From NCBI GenBank assembly GCA_017504965.1, contig JAFVQD010000022.1:1-64000 (forward strand): 64,000 nt of DNA. Direction: 5' to 3'. Position 1 is the first letter of the stretch. Every line of letters begins with the position of its first letter. The notes beneath the pieces are model-generated. The model saw only the letters and a list, made by a program, of their open reading frames with translations, had not been told where the DNA came from and made no database searches. The stretch comes from Bacteroidales bacterium (lineage in GTDB: Bacteria; Bacteroidota; Bacteroidia; Bacteroidales; UBA932). Made by a program: the position numbers and the translations under genes. Positions 52,090 to 60,436 of this stretch are shown piece after piece.

Positions 52090-53289
52090 ATGCTTACACT
52101 ATCTAAAAAGGCACAGAAGATGCCTGCTTCTCCTATCAGAAAGCTTGTTCCTTATGCTGACGAAGCTAAGAAACGCGGTACAAAAGTTTATCACCTTAAC
52201 ATCGGCCAGCCTGATATCATCTCTCCTGACCAGGCACTTGACGCAGTTAAGATGAACAAACTTACATTGGTAGAATACCCTAACTCTGCAGGTATCGAGT
52301 CTTACAGAAAAGGTCTTGCAAAATATTACCAAGGTATCGGTATCAACGTTGAATACACCGACATCAACATCACCACCGGTGGTAGCGAAGCTCTTCAGAT
52401 CGCTCTTGCTGTCACTTGTGACCCTGATGATGAGGTTATCGTAATGGAGCCTTTCTACACCAACTATAACTCATTCGCTCTTCAGAATGATGTAAAATTG
52501 GTTCCTATCACTACTACTATTGACACCGGTTTTGCTCTTCCTTCAGTAGAAGAATTCGAGAAGAAGATTACCCCTAAGACCAAAGGTATCATCCTTTGTA
52601 ACCCTGCTAACCCTACAGGTGTACTTTATCCGAAGGAGTCTATCGAGAAACTTGGTGAAGTGGCTAAGAAACACGGCCTTTATATCTACTCTGATGAGGT
52701 ATATCGTGAATTCTGCTATACCGAGGAGCCTCACTACTCTTGTATGCACCTACCTGGTCTTGAGGAGAACGTTATCCTTATCGACTCAGTATCGAAGAGA
52801 TACTCTCTTTGCGGTGTAAGAATCGGCTGCATCGTATCTAAGAATAAAGATGTGATGAAAGGCGTTCTTAAATTTGCTCAGGCTCGTCTTTGCTCACCTG
52901 CATACGGTCAGATCGCTTCAGAAGGTGCACTTAGCACTCCTCAATCATATTTCGATATGGTTAAGAAAGAGTATATGCACAGAAGAGATGTTATGCTCGA
53001 GGCCCTTAACAAAATGGAAGGTGTTAAATGTCCTAACCCTAAAGGTGCTTTCTACGCTGTAGTTGAGCTTCCTGTGGACAACGCTGACAAATTTGCACAG
53101 TGGCTGCTTGAAGAGTTCTCATACGAAGGACAGACTGTAATGGTAGCTCCAGCTGAAGGTTTCTACGCTACCCCAGGTATGGGTGTAAATCAAGTTCGTA
53201 TCGCATACGTTCTTAAAGAGGAAGACCTTGTAGCTGCTATGAAATGTCTTGAGGTAGCTCTTAAACAATATCCAGGCAGAACTATCTAA
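52090..53289 (+). CDS. PLP-dependent aminotransferase (AspC-like, class I)
   Basis: 399 aa. YHLNIGQPDIISP, ITTGGSEALQIAL, LCNPANPTGVLYP, IYSDEVYREF and the PLP lysine in SVSKRYSLCGVRIG identify a class I/II aminotransferase, probably aspartate or aromatic specific; substrate range cannot be told from sequence. Codon use is strikingly different from neighbours, with many T-ending codons (CTT, GCT, TCT, CCT) as in highly expressed genes of this genome type. An intrinsic terminator follows at 53313. Confidence 0.93.
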   Translation: MLTLSKKAQKMPASPIRKLVPYADEAKKRGTKVYHLNIGQPDIISPDQALDAVKMNKLTLVEYPNSAGIESYRKGLAKYYQGIGINVEYTDINITTGGSEALQIALAVTCDPDDEVIVMEPFYTNYNSFALQNDVKLVPITTTIDTGFALPSVEEFEKKITPKTKGIILCNPANPTGVLYPKESIEKLGEVAKKHGLYIYSDEVYREFCYTEEPHYSCMHLPGLEENVILIDSVSKRYSLCGVRIGCIVSKNKDVMKGVLKFAQARLCSPAYGQIASEGALSTPQSYFDMVKKEYMHRRDVMLEALNKMEGVKCPNPKGAFYAVVELPVDNADKFAQWLLEEFSYEGQTVMVAPAEGFYATPGMGVNQVRIAYVLKEEDLVAAMKCLEVALKQYPGRTI

Positions 53290-53312
53290 TCTGCAGGGCT
53301 AAATAAACCAAC

Positions 53313-53346
53313 AAGCCCGACGAAAAAATTCGCCGGGCTTTTTTTT
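53313..53346 (+). terminator. intrinsic terminator directly before the next gene
   Basis: Stem AAGCCCG (53313-53319) with CGGGCTT (53334-53340), then CGAA/TTCG, one mismatch, A4 loop and T8 (53339-53346). The next start codon is at 53350, so the T-run abuts the ATG. Confidence 0.88.
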
Positions 53347-53349
53347 CCT

Positions 53350-53946
53350 ATGAAACGTACCATATCAATCATACTATTGGCACTCATCTCACTGGGTGCA
53401 TCAGCACAGACAGAAAAGAAAAAGGGATTTCAGGGATATGATGGAGGAATGATGCTCCATATGGGATATCTCCACGGCAATATCGGCACTATCGGATACC
53501 AGGCAAAAGGGATCACCAAAGGTATCGGAGGTGCCATAAGATTTCACTTCGGCGAACATTTCAGATTCGGCACAGAGGGATACACTTCAGGGATGGAGCA
53601 GCTGGACAACGGCAGCTACATCGACACATTCTGGGCAGGCCTTATGGGGGACTTTTTCTGGGAAGTGGGGAGATTTATGCCATACGCAGGTCTTACTGTC
53701 GGGGGAGGCTCTATGACCAGTTTTCTTATGATGGAAGGTGACAAAGGTGACTGGCACCCTGAAGAGAAAACCATCTTCAACAAAACAGGCTTCGTGGCGA
53801 TCAACCCTTACATCGGCTGCGACTACATCGTCAGCAAGGCCTTCCACCTCACACTAAAACTCGACTTCTTACAAGGCTTGAGCCGACAGGATCTGTATCT
53901 CCCTACCGGCCCAAGACTATATTTAGGATTTATATTTTTCCACTAA
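53350..53946 (+). CDS. exported beta-barrel-like protein, function unknown
   Basis: 198 aa. A signal peptide (KRTISIILLALISLGASAQ) is followed by alternating glycine/aromatic beta strands: GGMMLHMGYLHGNIGTIGYQ, GGAIRFHFGEHFRFGTEGY, WAGLMGDFFWEVGRFMPYAGLTVGGG, and an end LYLGFIFFH with the terminal aromatic residue expected of outer-membrane barrels. This suggests a small outer-membrane barrel; no specific family was recognised. No promoter can fit between the upstream terminator and the ATG, so expression may depend on read-through. Its last 4 bases overlap the purD stop, tail to tail. Confidence 0.75.
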   Translation: MKRTISIILLALISLGASAQTEKKKGFQGYDGGMMLHMGYLHGNIGTIGYQAKGITKGIGGAIRFHFGEHFRFGTEGYTSGMEQLDNGSYIDTFWAGLMGDFFWEVGRFMPYAGLTVGGGSMTSFLMMEGDKGDWHPEEKTIFNKTGFVAINPYIGCDYIVSKAFHLTLKLDFLQGLSRQDLYLPTGPRLYLGFIFFH

Positions 53947-55232
53947 AGGTATTTCATTACATCCAGACCGATATCTCCACGGAAATATTTGTCTGTATAG
54001 GAGATTTTTGCCACTTCGCCGTAGAGTTTCTCTCTGGTCTGAGGGATATTCTCTCCAAGGGCTGTCACAGCCAGCACACGACCACCGGAAGTGACCACTT
54101 TACCCTCCTTGTCAGATGTGCCGGCGTGGAATACTATTGCATCCTTCACATCCTCAAGACCGGAGATCTCATACCCCTTGGCATACCCCTCAGGGTATCC
54201 TCCAGACACCTGCACACAGGTAAGGGCACACTTGGGTGAGTAGACTATCTTTTCTGAAGCAAGCTCCCCTTTGGCTGCAGCTGCCAGATGTCCCAGAAAA
54301 TCGCTGTCGATACGGGTCATCACAGCCTCTGTCTCAGGATCTCCCATCCTCACGTTATACTCTATCACATATGGATCCCCATCACAATTCATAAGTCCGA
54401 TAAAGATGAAACCACAATATCTGGCACCTATCTCAGCAAGTCCCTTGATGGTAGGCTTCACGATCCTCTCCTCCACTTTGGACTTGAACTCCTCAGTATA
54501 GAATGGGACAGGAGAAACCGCTCCCATACCCCCTGTATTCAGACCTTTATCCCCTTCACCGATCCTCTTGTAGTCCTTAGCCTCCGGCAGCAAAAGATAA
54601 TCCTTACCATCTGTAAGGACGAAGCAGGATGCCTCTATACCTTTAAGGAACTGCTCTATAACCACAGTATTTCCTGCATCACCGAACTTTCCGCTGAACA
54701 TCTCGTCCAAAGCTGCCACAGCCTCATCCAGATCATCTATAATGAGAACACCCTTACCGGCAGCCAGGCCATCCGCTTTCAGCACATAAGGGGGTGTAAG
54801 ACCCTTCATAAACTCAAGAGCCTTAGCCTCATCACCCTTGCCGAAAGATTGGTAACGTGCTGTAGGGACCCCATTTTTCACCATAAACTCCTTGGCAAAA
54901 TCCTTAGAACCTTCAAGGGTGGCGCCCAACTTGTCGGGACCTATGAACATCACCCCTTTCAGCTGCTCATCTGCTGCGAAGAGATCACAAATACCTTTTA
55001 CCAGCGGCTCTTCGGGACCCACTACCACCATATCTATCTTATTCTGCAGCACCACCTCTTTCACTTTAGCGAAATCTGTAGCACTTCCAGCTATATTTTC
55101 CGCTATGGCGGCAGTACCGGGGTTACCTGGCATACAGAACAATTTGCCGAGTCTTTCACTTTGGGCTATTTTCCAAGATAGGGCGTGTTCACGGCCACCT
55201 GAGCCAAGAACCAGAACATTGATATTTGTCAT
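53943..55232 (-). CDS. purD: phosphoribosylamine--glycine ligase
   Basis: 429 aa. Second step of purine synthesis. NVLVLGSGGREHALSWKIAQS opens the N-domain; the ATP-grasp part has PYVLKADGLAAGKGVLIIDDL and CGFIFIGLMNCDGDPYVIEYNVRMGDPETEAVM; GGRVLAVTALG is in the C-domain. It overlaps the upstream deacetylase gene by 4 bases and is read in one transcript with it. Confidence 0.97.
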   Translation of the reverse strand: MTNINVLVLGSGGREHALSWKIAQSERLGKLFCMPGNPGTAAIAENIAGSATDFAKVKEVVLQNKIDMVVVGPEEPLVKGICDLFAADEQLKGVMFIGPDKLGATLEGSKDFAKEFMVKNGVPTARYQSFGKGDEAKALEFMKGLTPPYVLKADGLAAGKGVLIIDDLDEAVAALDEMFSGKFGDAGNTVVIEQFLKGIEASCFVLTDGKDYLLLPEAKDYKRIGEGDKGLNTGGMGAVSPVPFYTEEFKSKVEERIVKPTIKGLAEIGARYCGFIFIGLMNCDGDPYVIEYNVRMGDPETEAVMTRIDSDFLGHLAAAAKGELASEKIVYSPKCALTCVQVSGGYPEGYAKGYEISGLEDVKDAIVFHAGTSDKEGKVVTSGGRVLAVTALGENIPQTREKLYGEVAKISYTDKYFRGDIGLDVMKYL

Positions 55233-55840
55233 AATATTATAGATTTACATTTTAAATTCTTCTTATACACTTCGTCCAGAACCCAGGGGAGCGCACTCTC
55301 CACCCTTCCGAAACACTTCACAGAGTCGTGCATCACCGCTATCTCCCCCGATCCGATATGGGGAATCACATTCATCGCGCACTCTCTGGGGGTGAGTGAC
55401 CGGTTATAATCCCTGGCCAGAATGCTCCACATCACATTGTGGTACTTCTCGCTGAGCATCCTCTCCTGCAGTCTGGTAATTCTGAAATAAGGGGGTCTGA
55501 ACATATTCGAATCTATCAGATCTGCAGCGGTATCCACATCCACCACATAGTCTGTAGCCCCCATACTCCACCCCTTCTGATGACTGTAGGTATGGTTACC
55601 CACAGCGTGCCCCCTACCCAAAATCTCCCGATAGATATCGGGATACATATCCACATTCTTTCCCAGGCAGAAGAAGGTAGCCTTCGCCCCATATTCATCC
55701 AGTCTGTCCAGAACCCAAGGGGTCACATCGGGTGTCGGACCATCATCGAAAGTGAGAAAAAAACTCTCTCCATCTGAAGGGAATCTCCAGATAAAGGAAG
55801 GATATATCATTTTCAGTAAGGCCGGGGGTCTAAACAGCAT
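55229..55840 (-). CDS. polysaccharide deacetylase family protein (NodB domain)
   Basis: 203 aa. The NodB homology domain shows SFFLTFDDGPTPDVTPW (motif 1, catalytic base Asp plus metal Asp), HAVGNHTYSHQKGW (motif 2, HxxxH metal ligands), MFRPPYFRIT (motif 3) and GEIAVMHDSVK (motif 5). No clear signal peptide is seen, although the first residues are hydrophobic. It may deacetylate peptidoglycan or another glycan; the substrate is unknown. Complement TATTTTTG (55861-55868) fits as its -7 box. Confidence 0.9.
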   Translation of the reverse strand: MLFRPPALLKMIYPSFIWRFPSDGESFFLTFDDGPTPDVTPWVLDRLDEYGAKATFFCLGKNVDMYPDIYREILGRGHAVGNHTYSHQKGWSMGATDYVVDVDTAADLIDSNMFRPPYFRITRLQERMLSEKYHNVMWSILARDYNRSLTPRECAMNVIPHIGSGEIAVMHDSVKCFGRVESALPWVLDEVYKKNLKCKSIIL

Positions 55841-55856
55841 TTCTCACACTTTGTAA

Positions 55857-55888
55857 TTGGCAAAAATACGAATAAAAAATTAACTTTG
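55857..55888 (+). promoter_or_regulatory. promoter of the DUF4296-deoC operon
   Basis: TTGG (55857-55860), 20 bases, then TAACTTTG (55881-55888), a good -33/-7 pair. The predicted start near 55895 excludes the longer reading frame beginning at 55886 and supports ATG 55910. Confidence 0.6.
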
Positions 55889-55909
55889 CACCTGACAACT
55901 ACGCATCAG

Positions 55910-56641
55910 ATGAAAAGAGCAGTATATATATTCATTTTACTGGCTATAGGGCTCACCTCCTGTAAGCCCCGCCATCTCATTCCAGTGGATGATATGGCCG
56001 ATATATACTTCGATTTCTATCTGGCAGACAGATACTTGGAGGCTACAGACAAACACGAGCTGGGAGACAGTGTGAAGATATACATCCCCATCATAGAGGA
56101 TCACGGATACAAGTTTGAAGATTACCAGGCTACCATCGGATACTACCTTCACAAGCCGGAGGTCCTCACCAAGATATTCGACAAGACAGAGAAAAAGCTG
56201 GTGGCACACAAGGAGCGCCTCTCTGCCCTGATAGCCAAAGAGGAGAACTTCCACAAAAAGTGGAAACTTTTAGACTCGCTTGAGATATATGGCGACACAT
56301 CTGTAACAGGCAATGGATACTACAGGGCCCTCAGGCTTCTGTTCTTCAAGGCCGACACCCCGAAAGTGACCTCACCCGTCATCGATTCGGCGATTCTCCG
56401 CCATATCTACTCCCCTTACTTCCTGTATGACTCGCTGCCGGCGCTGTATGATGAGGTAAAATTCATCGAACTGCCCCTGTCATCAGTAGACACATTACAG
56501 GCCAAAGCCAAGAGGGTAAAACCTCAATTTGACAAACTTGAACCTTTAAAAGAAGAGGAGCTTAAAGAGGCCAGATCTGAACAAAGGATAAACAAATTTC
56601 ATAAAGCCAAATTCGATGACAAAAAGGAGAATTTCCGCTAA
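55910..56641 (+). CDS. DUF4296 lipoprotein
   Basis: 243 aa from ATG 55910. KRAVYIFILLAIGLTSCKP is a lipoprotein signal (lipobox LTSC). DUF4296 features follow: MADIYFDFYLADRYLEAT and HGYKFEDYQATIGYYLHKPEVLTKIFDKTEKKL, and the rest is highly charged and helical, ending in a Lys-rich tail. Function unknown; common in Bacteroidetes, often near the amidohydrolase gene found next. The last 26 bases overlap that gene. Confidence 0.87.
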   Translation: MKRAVYIFILLAIGLTSCKPRHLIPVDDMADIYFDFYLADRYLEATDKHELGDSVKIYIPIIEDHGYKFEDYQATIGYYLHKPEVLTKIFDKTEKKLVAHKERLSALIAKEENFHKKWKLLDSLEIYGDTSVTGNGYYRALRLLFFKADTPKVTSPVIDSAILRHIYSPYFLYDSLPALYDEVKFIELPLSSVDTLQAKAKRVKPQFDKLEPLKEEELKEARSEQRINKFHKAKFDDKKENFR

Positions 56642-57809
56642 TTACGTCTTCCCGGTCACAGGGGAGCCGATTAAAAACGGATACGTCGATTTCGACGAAA
56701 ACGGAAAAATTCTGGAGATAGGGGCGCTTGAAGGGGAGACAGAAAGTACAGAGTTCTACAATGGTATTCTCTGCCCAGGCTTCACCAATGCCCACTGCCA
56801 CATAGAGCTTTCACACCTGAAAGATAAATTCCAAGAGAAGACCGGAATGTCCGGCTTCATAAACCAGATTAATGCACTCAGAGACTCGGCACCTAAAGAG
56901 GAGCGGATTGCCCTGATTCAGGAGCAGTTTGACCGGATGTATGCAGAGGGTGTCACAGCTATGGCAGACATCTCGAACTGCGACGAAAGCTTCGATGCGA
57001 AGTGCCGCACCAAGATGTACACCCGGACATTTCTCGAGGTGTTCGGTGCTTTTCCTGAAGAGGCAGAAGGTGTCATCAGCGACGTCAAGGCCCTCGAGGC
57101 CAAAGCTAGATCGTTGGGTCTGGATGCCGCCCCCACCCCGCACTCACCATATACGATGAGCCCCAAACTGCTGCAGCTCTCATCTGCGGAGGGGCTTAAG
57201 GATGGATTTGTCTCATACCACAATCAGGAGTCCCAGGAGGAAGAGGATCTGCTGATCAGCGGGACAGGTGCCCTGGCTGAGAACTACCGCGGTCGCAATA
57301 TGCCCACACCTCCTGTAACAGGCAAACCGGCATTGCTCTATTTTATAGATAACCTGAAACAGGTCCATCCGGAGCCATTTACCGAGAGCATTCTCCTTAT
57401 CCACAACACTGCCACCAACGAAGAGTCGATAGATGCAGCCCTGGAGACATTTAAAAATGTCACCTGGGTCACCTGCCCCCTATCCAACATCTTCATCCAC
57501 GACACCCTCGCACCATACGGACTGATGAGGAAGAAGGGGCTCAGGATCGCCATCGGGACCGACAGCCTCTCATCCAACCACATCCTCTCTATGGCAGAGG
57601 AGATCAAGTGTCTGCAGCAGCACCATCCCGAAATACCGTTGACAGAGATCCTGCAGTGGGCCTGCCTGAACGGCGCCATTGCCCTGGGCAAAGGGGATAT
57701 TTTCGGCTCATTCGAAGTGGGGAAATGTCCCGGTGCAGTGCTTATTGACCACATAGATTTCAAAAATTTCGCCTTGACACCAGAGAGCAAGGCACAAAGA
57801 ATCGTTTAA
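56616..57809 (+). CDS. amidohydrolase family protein (TRZ/ATZ-like)
   Basis: 397 aa. Metal-dependent hydrolase: ILCPGFTNAHCHIELSH (HxH metal pair), APTPHSPYTMSP, SYHNQESQEEEDL, LLIHNTATNEESI and AIGTDSLSSNHILSM (catalytic Asp). The arrangement is that of deaminases such as the ATZ/TRZ and aminodeoxyfutalosine deaminase groups; the substrate cannot be assigned and no menaquinone genes lie nearby. The start lies inside the DUF4296 gene, so translation is coupled, and it is 1 base before the radical SAM gene. Confidence 0.88.
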   Translation: MTKRRISANYVFPVTGEPIKNGYVDFDENGKILEIGALEGETESTEFYNGILCPGFTNAHCHIELSHLKDKFQEKTGMSGFINQINALRDSAPKEERIALIQEQFDRMYAEGVTAMADISNCDESFDAKCRTKMYTRTFLEVFGAFPEEAEGVISDVKALEAKARSLGLDAAPTPHSPYTMSPKLLQLSSAEGLKDGFVSYHNQESQEEEDLLISGTGALAENYRGRNMPTPPVTGKPALLYFIDNLKQVHPEPFTESILLIHNTATNEESIDAALETFKNVTWVTCPLSNIFIHDTLAPYGLMRKKGLRIAIGTDSLSSNHILSMAEEIKCLQQHHPEIPLTEILQWACLNGAIALGKGDIFGSFEVGKCPGAVLIDHIDFKNFALTPESKAQRIV

Positions 57810-57810
57810 T

Positions 57811-58587
57811 ATGTCTACAATACTTTTCAATGATATAGTTTTCGGCCCCATCAAGAGTCGCCGTCTGGGCAATTCCCTCGGGGTCAATCTCCTCCCCCGC
57901 TACGGCAAATGGTGCAGCTTCGACTGCATCTACTGCGAGTGCGGATGGAACAAGGACGGAAAAGAGGACACCAAGCTCCCCACCAAAGAGGAGGTTTTCG
58001 CTGCGATGGAGACCAAAATGGGGGCACTCAGCGCCGAAGGGACTCCGGTTAACACCATCACCTTCTCCGGCAATGGTGAGCCCACTCTTCACCCCGACTT
58101 CCCTGAAATTATAGATTTCACCCTGAAAATGAGGGAGAAATACTTCCCATCTGCGGTGATCTCCGTACTCTCCAACGCCACTCAGATCCTCCGAAAAGAG
58201 GTTCGGGAGGCCCTTATGAAAGTGGACAACCCCATACTCAAACTTGACGGTGCCACAGACACCTTCGTGGAGAAGATAGACCGTCCTCAAAAGGGATACT
58301 CCGTAGAGAAGATAATCGAAAATCTCAGACATTTCCAGGGCAATTTCATCCTTCAGACTATGTTTCTCCGTGGAGAGGTGGATGGTGAGGTTATCGACTG
58401 CACATCTGCTGAAGATGTGGCCCGCTGGGTAGATATGGCCATCTCACTTAACCCTCGCGAGGTGATGATGTACACCCTCGACAGAGAGACCCCGGCCCAA
58501 AATCTCTCAAAAGTGACAGTGGAAGAGATGGAGCAGATAGCAAGGCCCCTTATAGAAAAAGGTATAAAAGTTCAGATCAGAGGATAG
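57811..58587 (+). CDS. radical SAM protein
   Basis: 258 aa. The cluster motif is CSFDCIYCECG (CxxxCxxC), preceded by IVFGPIKSRRLGNSLGVNLLP, which is the opening of the COG0731-like radical SAM group. TFSGNGEPTLHPDFPEII (the GGE-like SAM-binding element) and VLSNATQI, LKLDGATDTF complete the core. No C-terminal extra cluster is seen. Substrate unknown. Confidence 0.9.
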   Translation: MSTILFNDIVFGPIKSRRLGNSLGVNLLPRYGKWCSFDCIYCECGWNKDGKEDTKLPTKEEVFAAMETKMGALSAEGTPVNTITFSGNGEPTLHPDFPEIIDFTLKMREKYFPSAVISVLSNATQILRKEVREALMKVDNPILKLDGATDTFVEKIDRPQKGYSVEKIIENLRHFQGNFILQTMFLRGEVDGEVIDCTSAEDVARWVDMAISLNPREVMMYTLDRETPAQNLSKVTVEEMEQIARPLIEKGIKVQIRG

Positions 58588-58590
58588 TTT

Positions 58591-59043
58591 ATGAAGGTAG
58601 TTATTCAGAGAGTTACAGAGTCTTCTGTAGAGATAGAGGGGAAGATCCACGGACAGATCGGTCCCGGTATGATGATCCTGGTAGGGATCGAAGCCGAGGA
58701 CGATATGAGCGACATCGAGTGGCTTACTTCCAAAATCGTTAATCTCCGGATCTTTGACGATGAGAACGGTGTGATGAACCGCTCCATTAAGGATGTGGAC
58801 GGCGAGATCCTCGTGATAAGCCAGTTCACACTCCACGCATCCACTAAGAAAGGGAACCGCCCATCCTATATAAAGGCTGCCCGGCCTGAGATATCAGTCC
58901 CTCTATATGAAGATTTTAAGAAAATATTGGCCCGCGATTTGGGCAAAAACATCCAATGTGGTATCTTTGGGGCTGAGATGAAAGTTTCACTTATCAATGA
59001 TGGTCCTGTGACCATAATTATTGACACTAAAAACAGAGTATAG
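58591..59043 (+). CDS. dtd: D-aminoacyl-tRNA deacylase
   Basis: 150 aa, normal length. It hydrolyses D-aminoacyl-tRNA and glycyl-tRNA-Ala. VVIQRVTESSVEIEG opens the protein; SQFTLHASTKKGNRPSY holds the SQxTL motif and NDGPVTIIID the NxPxT-like motif with the invariant GP cross-subunit cis-Pro. 3-base gaps both sides place it in the operon. Confidence 0.96.
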   Translation: MKVVIQRVTESSVEIEGKIHGQIGPGMMILVGIEAEDDMSDIEWLTSKIVNLRIFDDENGVMNRSIKDVDGEILVISQFTLHASTKKGNRPSYIKAARPEISVPLYEDFKKILARDLGKNIQCGIFGAEMKVSLINDGPVTIIIDTKNRV

Positions 59044-59046
59044 AGT

Positions 59047-59907
59047 ATGCTTGAGAAATATAATTACACCCTTAGCGACGAGGCTGTGAAAGCTACCATC
59101 GAGGCTGTAAAATCAAACCTGTCAAACTGGAAGACCAAAGAGATCTACTCAGACTGTCTGGGTATGGTCGACCTCACTACCCTTAACGGGACAGACACCC
59201 ATACTAAAGTCAAGGGGCTGGTAGAGAAGGTGAATAATGCTAAAGAGCACTATCCCGATGCACCATACCCTGCATCTATATGCGTATACCCTAACTTCAG
59301 CAAGACCATCAAAGATAATCTGACTGCCGAAGGGGTACACATCACAGTGGTATCGGGCTGCTTCCCTGCTTCACAAAGCTACCTCGAAGTGAAGGTTCTT
59401 GAGAGCAGAATGGCTGTGGAAAACGGCGCCAATGAGGTGGATATAGTCCTTGCTCACAATGCTTTCCTGGACGGAAAATATGAAGAGTGCTCACGCGAGA
59501 TATCAGAGATCAAAAAGACTATCGGCGATGCACATCTTAAAGTAATCCTGGAGACCGGTTCCCTCCCATCGACAGAGTCTATGGCTATGGCATCATTCCT
59601 CGCTATGGAGGCAGGTGCAGACTTCATCAAGACCTCTACAGGTAAGACATCCCCTGCCGCCACCCCTGAAGCAGCAGTGGTTATGTGTGAATGCATCAAA
59701 CTCTTCTACGCCAAGACCGGCAAGAAGATCGGATTCAAACCTGCCGGAGGCATCGTCACTGCTGATGATGCAGCCCTCTTCTACGGCATCGTGGATACCA
59801 TCCTCGGTAAAGAGTGGCTTAACAAGAAGTACTTCAGATTCGGTGCCAGCCGTATGGCGAACAATCTCCTCTCAGAAATTGAAAAAACAGAAATAAAATA
59901 TTACTAA
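59047..59907 (+). CDS. deoC: deoxyribose-phosphate aldolase
   Basis: 286 aa. It splits 2-deoxyribose 5-phosphate to acetaldehyde and glyceraldehyde 3-phosphate. LGMVDLTTLNGTDTHTKV, ANEVDIVLAHNAFLDG, LKVILETGSL, DFIKTSTGKTSPAATPEAAVVM (the Schiff-base Lys in KTSTG) and GFKPAGGIVTADDA (second Lys) follow the DeoC pattern. It belongs to the longer DeoC type seen in Bacteroidetes. It ends the operon or leads into the next small gene after 22 bases. Confidence 0.95.
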   Translation: MLEKYNYTLSDEAVKATIEAVKSNLSNWKTKEIYSDCLGMVDLTTLNGTDTHTKVKGLVEKVNNAKEHYPDAPYPASICVYPNFSKTIKDNLTAEGVHITVVSGCFPASQSYLEVKVLESRMAVENGANEVDIVLAHNAFLDGKYEECSREISEIKKTIGDAHLKVILETGSLPSTESMAMASFLAMEAGADFIKTSTGKTSPAATPEAAVVMCECIKLFYAKTGKKIGFKPAGGIVTADDAALFYGIVDTILGKEWLNKKYFRFGASRMANNLLSEIEKTEIKYY

Positions 59908-59929
59908 TAACCTAATTAACAGTTACAAA

Positions 59930-60388
59930 ATGAAAAAAATTATTGCCATCATCGCTGCACTTGTAGTCAGCGTATCAGCATTCGCTCAGAACTATCAGAG
60001 CGCAGTAGGTTTGAAAATCGGTTACGATGTGGCTTTGACCTACAAAACTCACGTAGGCTCATCAAACGCTTTGGATCTTGGTGTTAACCTGAGCGGTCTT
60101 TTCGGCCCTAACGGTCTCGGTGTATTGGTTAACGGTTTCTATACTTGGGAAAAACCTCTTGGCGCAGTCAGCGGTCTTTCTTGGTATGCTGGTCCTGGTG
60201 CATTCGTAGGTCTTCACATCGGAGATCCACTTGCATTCAACGCATCTATCAACGCTATCCTCGGTCTTGAGTACAAATTTGCAGGTGCACCTGTAGCACT
60301 CTCTATCGACTGGACACCTGGTCTTAACCTTACAGGTATCGCCTTCTCTTGGCACGGTGGCGGTCTTGGCGTCAAATACACTTTCTAA
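59930..60388 (+). CDS. small exported beta-barrel-like protein
   Basis: 152 aa. A signal peptide (KKIIAIIAALVVSVSAFAQ) is followed by beta strands AVGLKIGYDVALTYKTH, ALDLGVNLSGLFGPNG, GLSWYAGPGAFVGLHIG, NAILGLEYKFAGAPVALSIDW and the last strand GGGLGVKYTF ending in Phe, as expected of outer-membrane barrels. Similar short barrels are common in the phylum; no function is known. T-ending codons are frequent, which suggests high expression. Confidence 0.8.
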   Translation: MKKIIAIIAALVVSVSAFAQNYQSAVGLKIGYDVALTYKTHVGSSNALDLGVNLSGLFGPNGLGVLVNGFYTWEKPLGAVSGLSWYAGPGAFVGLHIGDPLAFNASINAILGLEYKFAGAPVALSIDWTPGLNLTGIAFSWHGGGLGVKYTF

Positions 60389-60391
60389 TCA

Positions 60392-60436
60392 GATAAAAAA
60401 TAGAGGCGACCTTTTGGATCGCCTCTATTTTTTATC
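60392..60436. terminator. bidirectional intrinsic terminator
   Basis: An 18-bp perfect stem, arms 60392-60409 and 60419-60436, with a 9-base loop and A/T runs on both sides. It serves the convergent barrel gene and pheT. Confidence 0.9.

Noticed and set aside
56616-57809. Aminodeoxyfutalosine deaminase (MqnF)
   Set aside because: Shared fold only; no other futalosine-pathway gene in the window and no specific signature that can be confirmed by eye.
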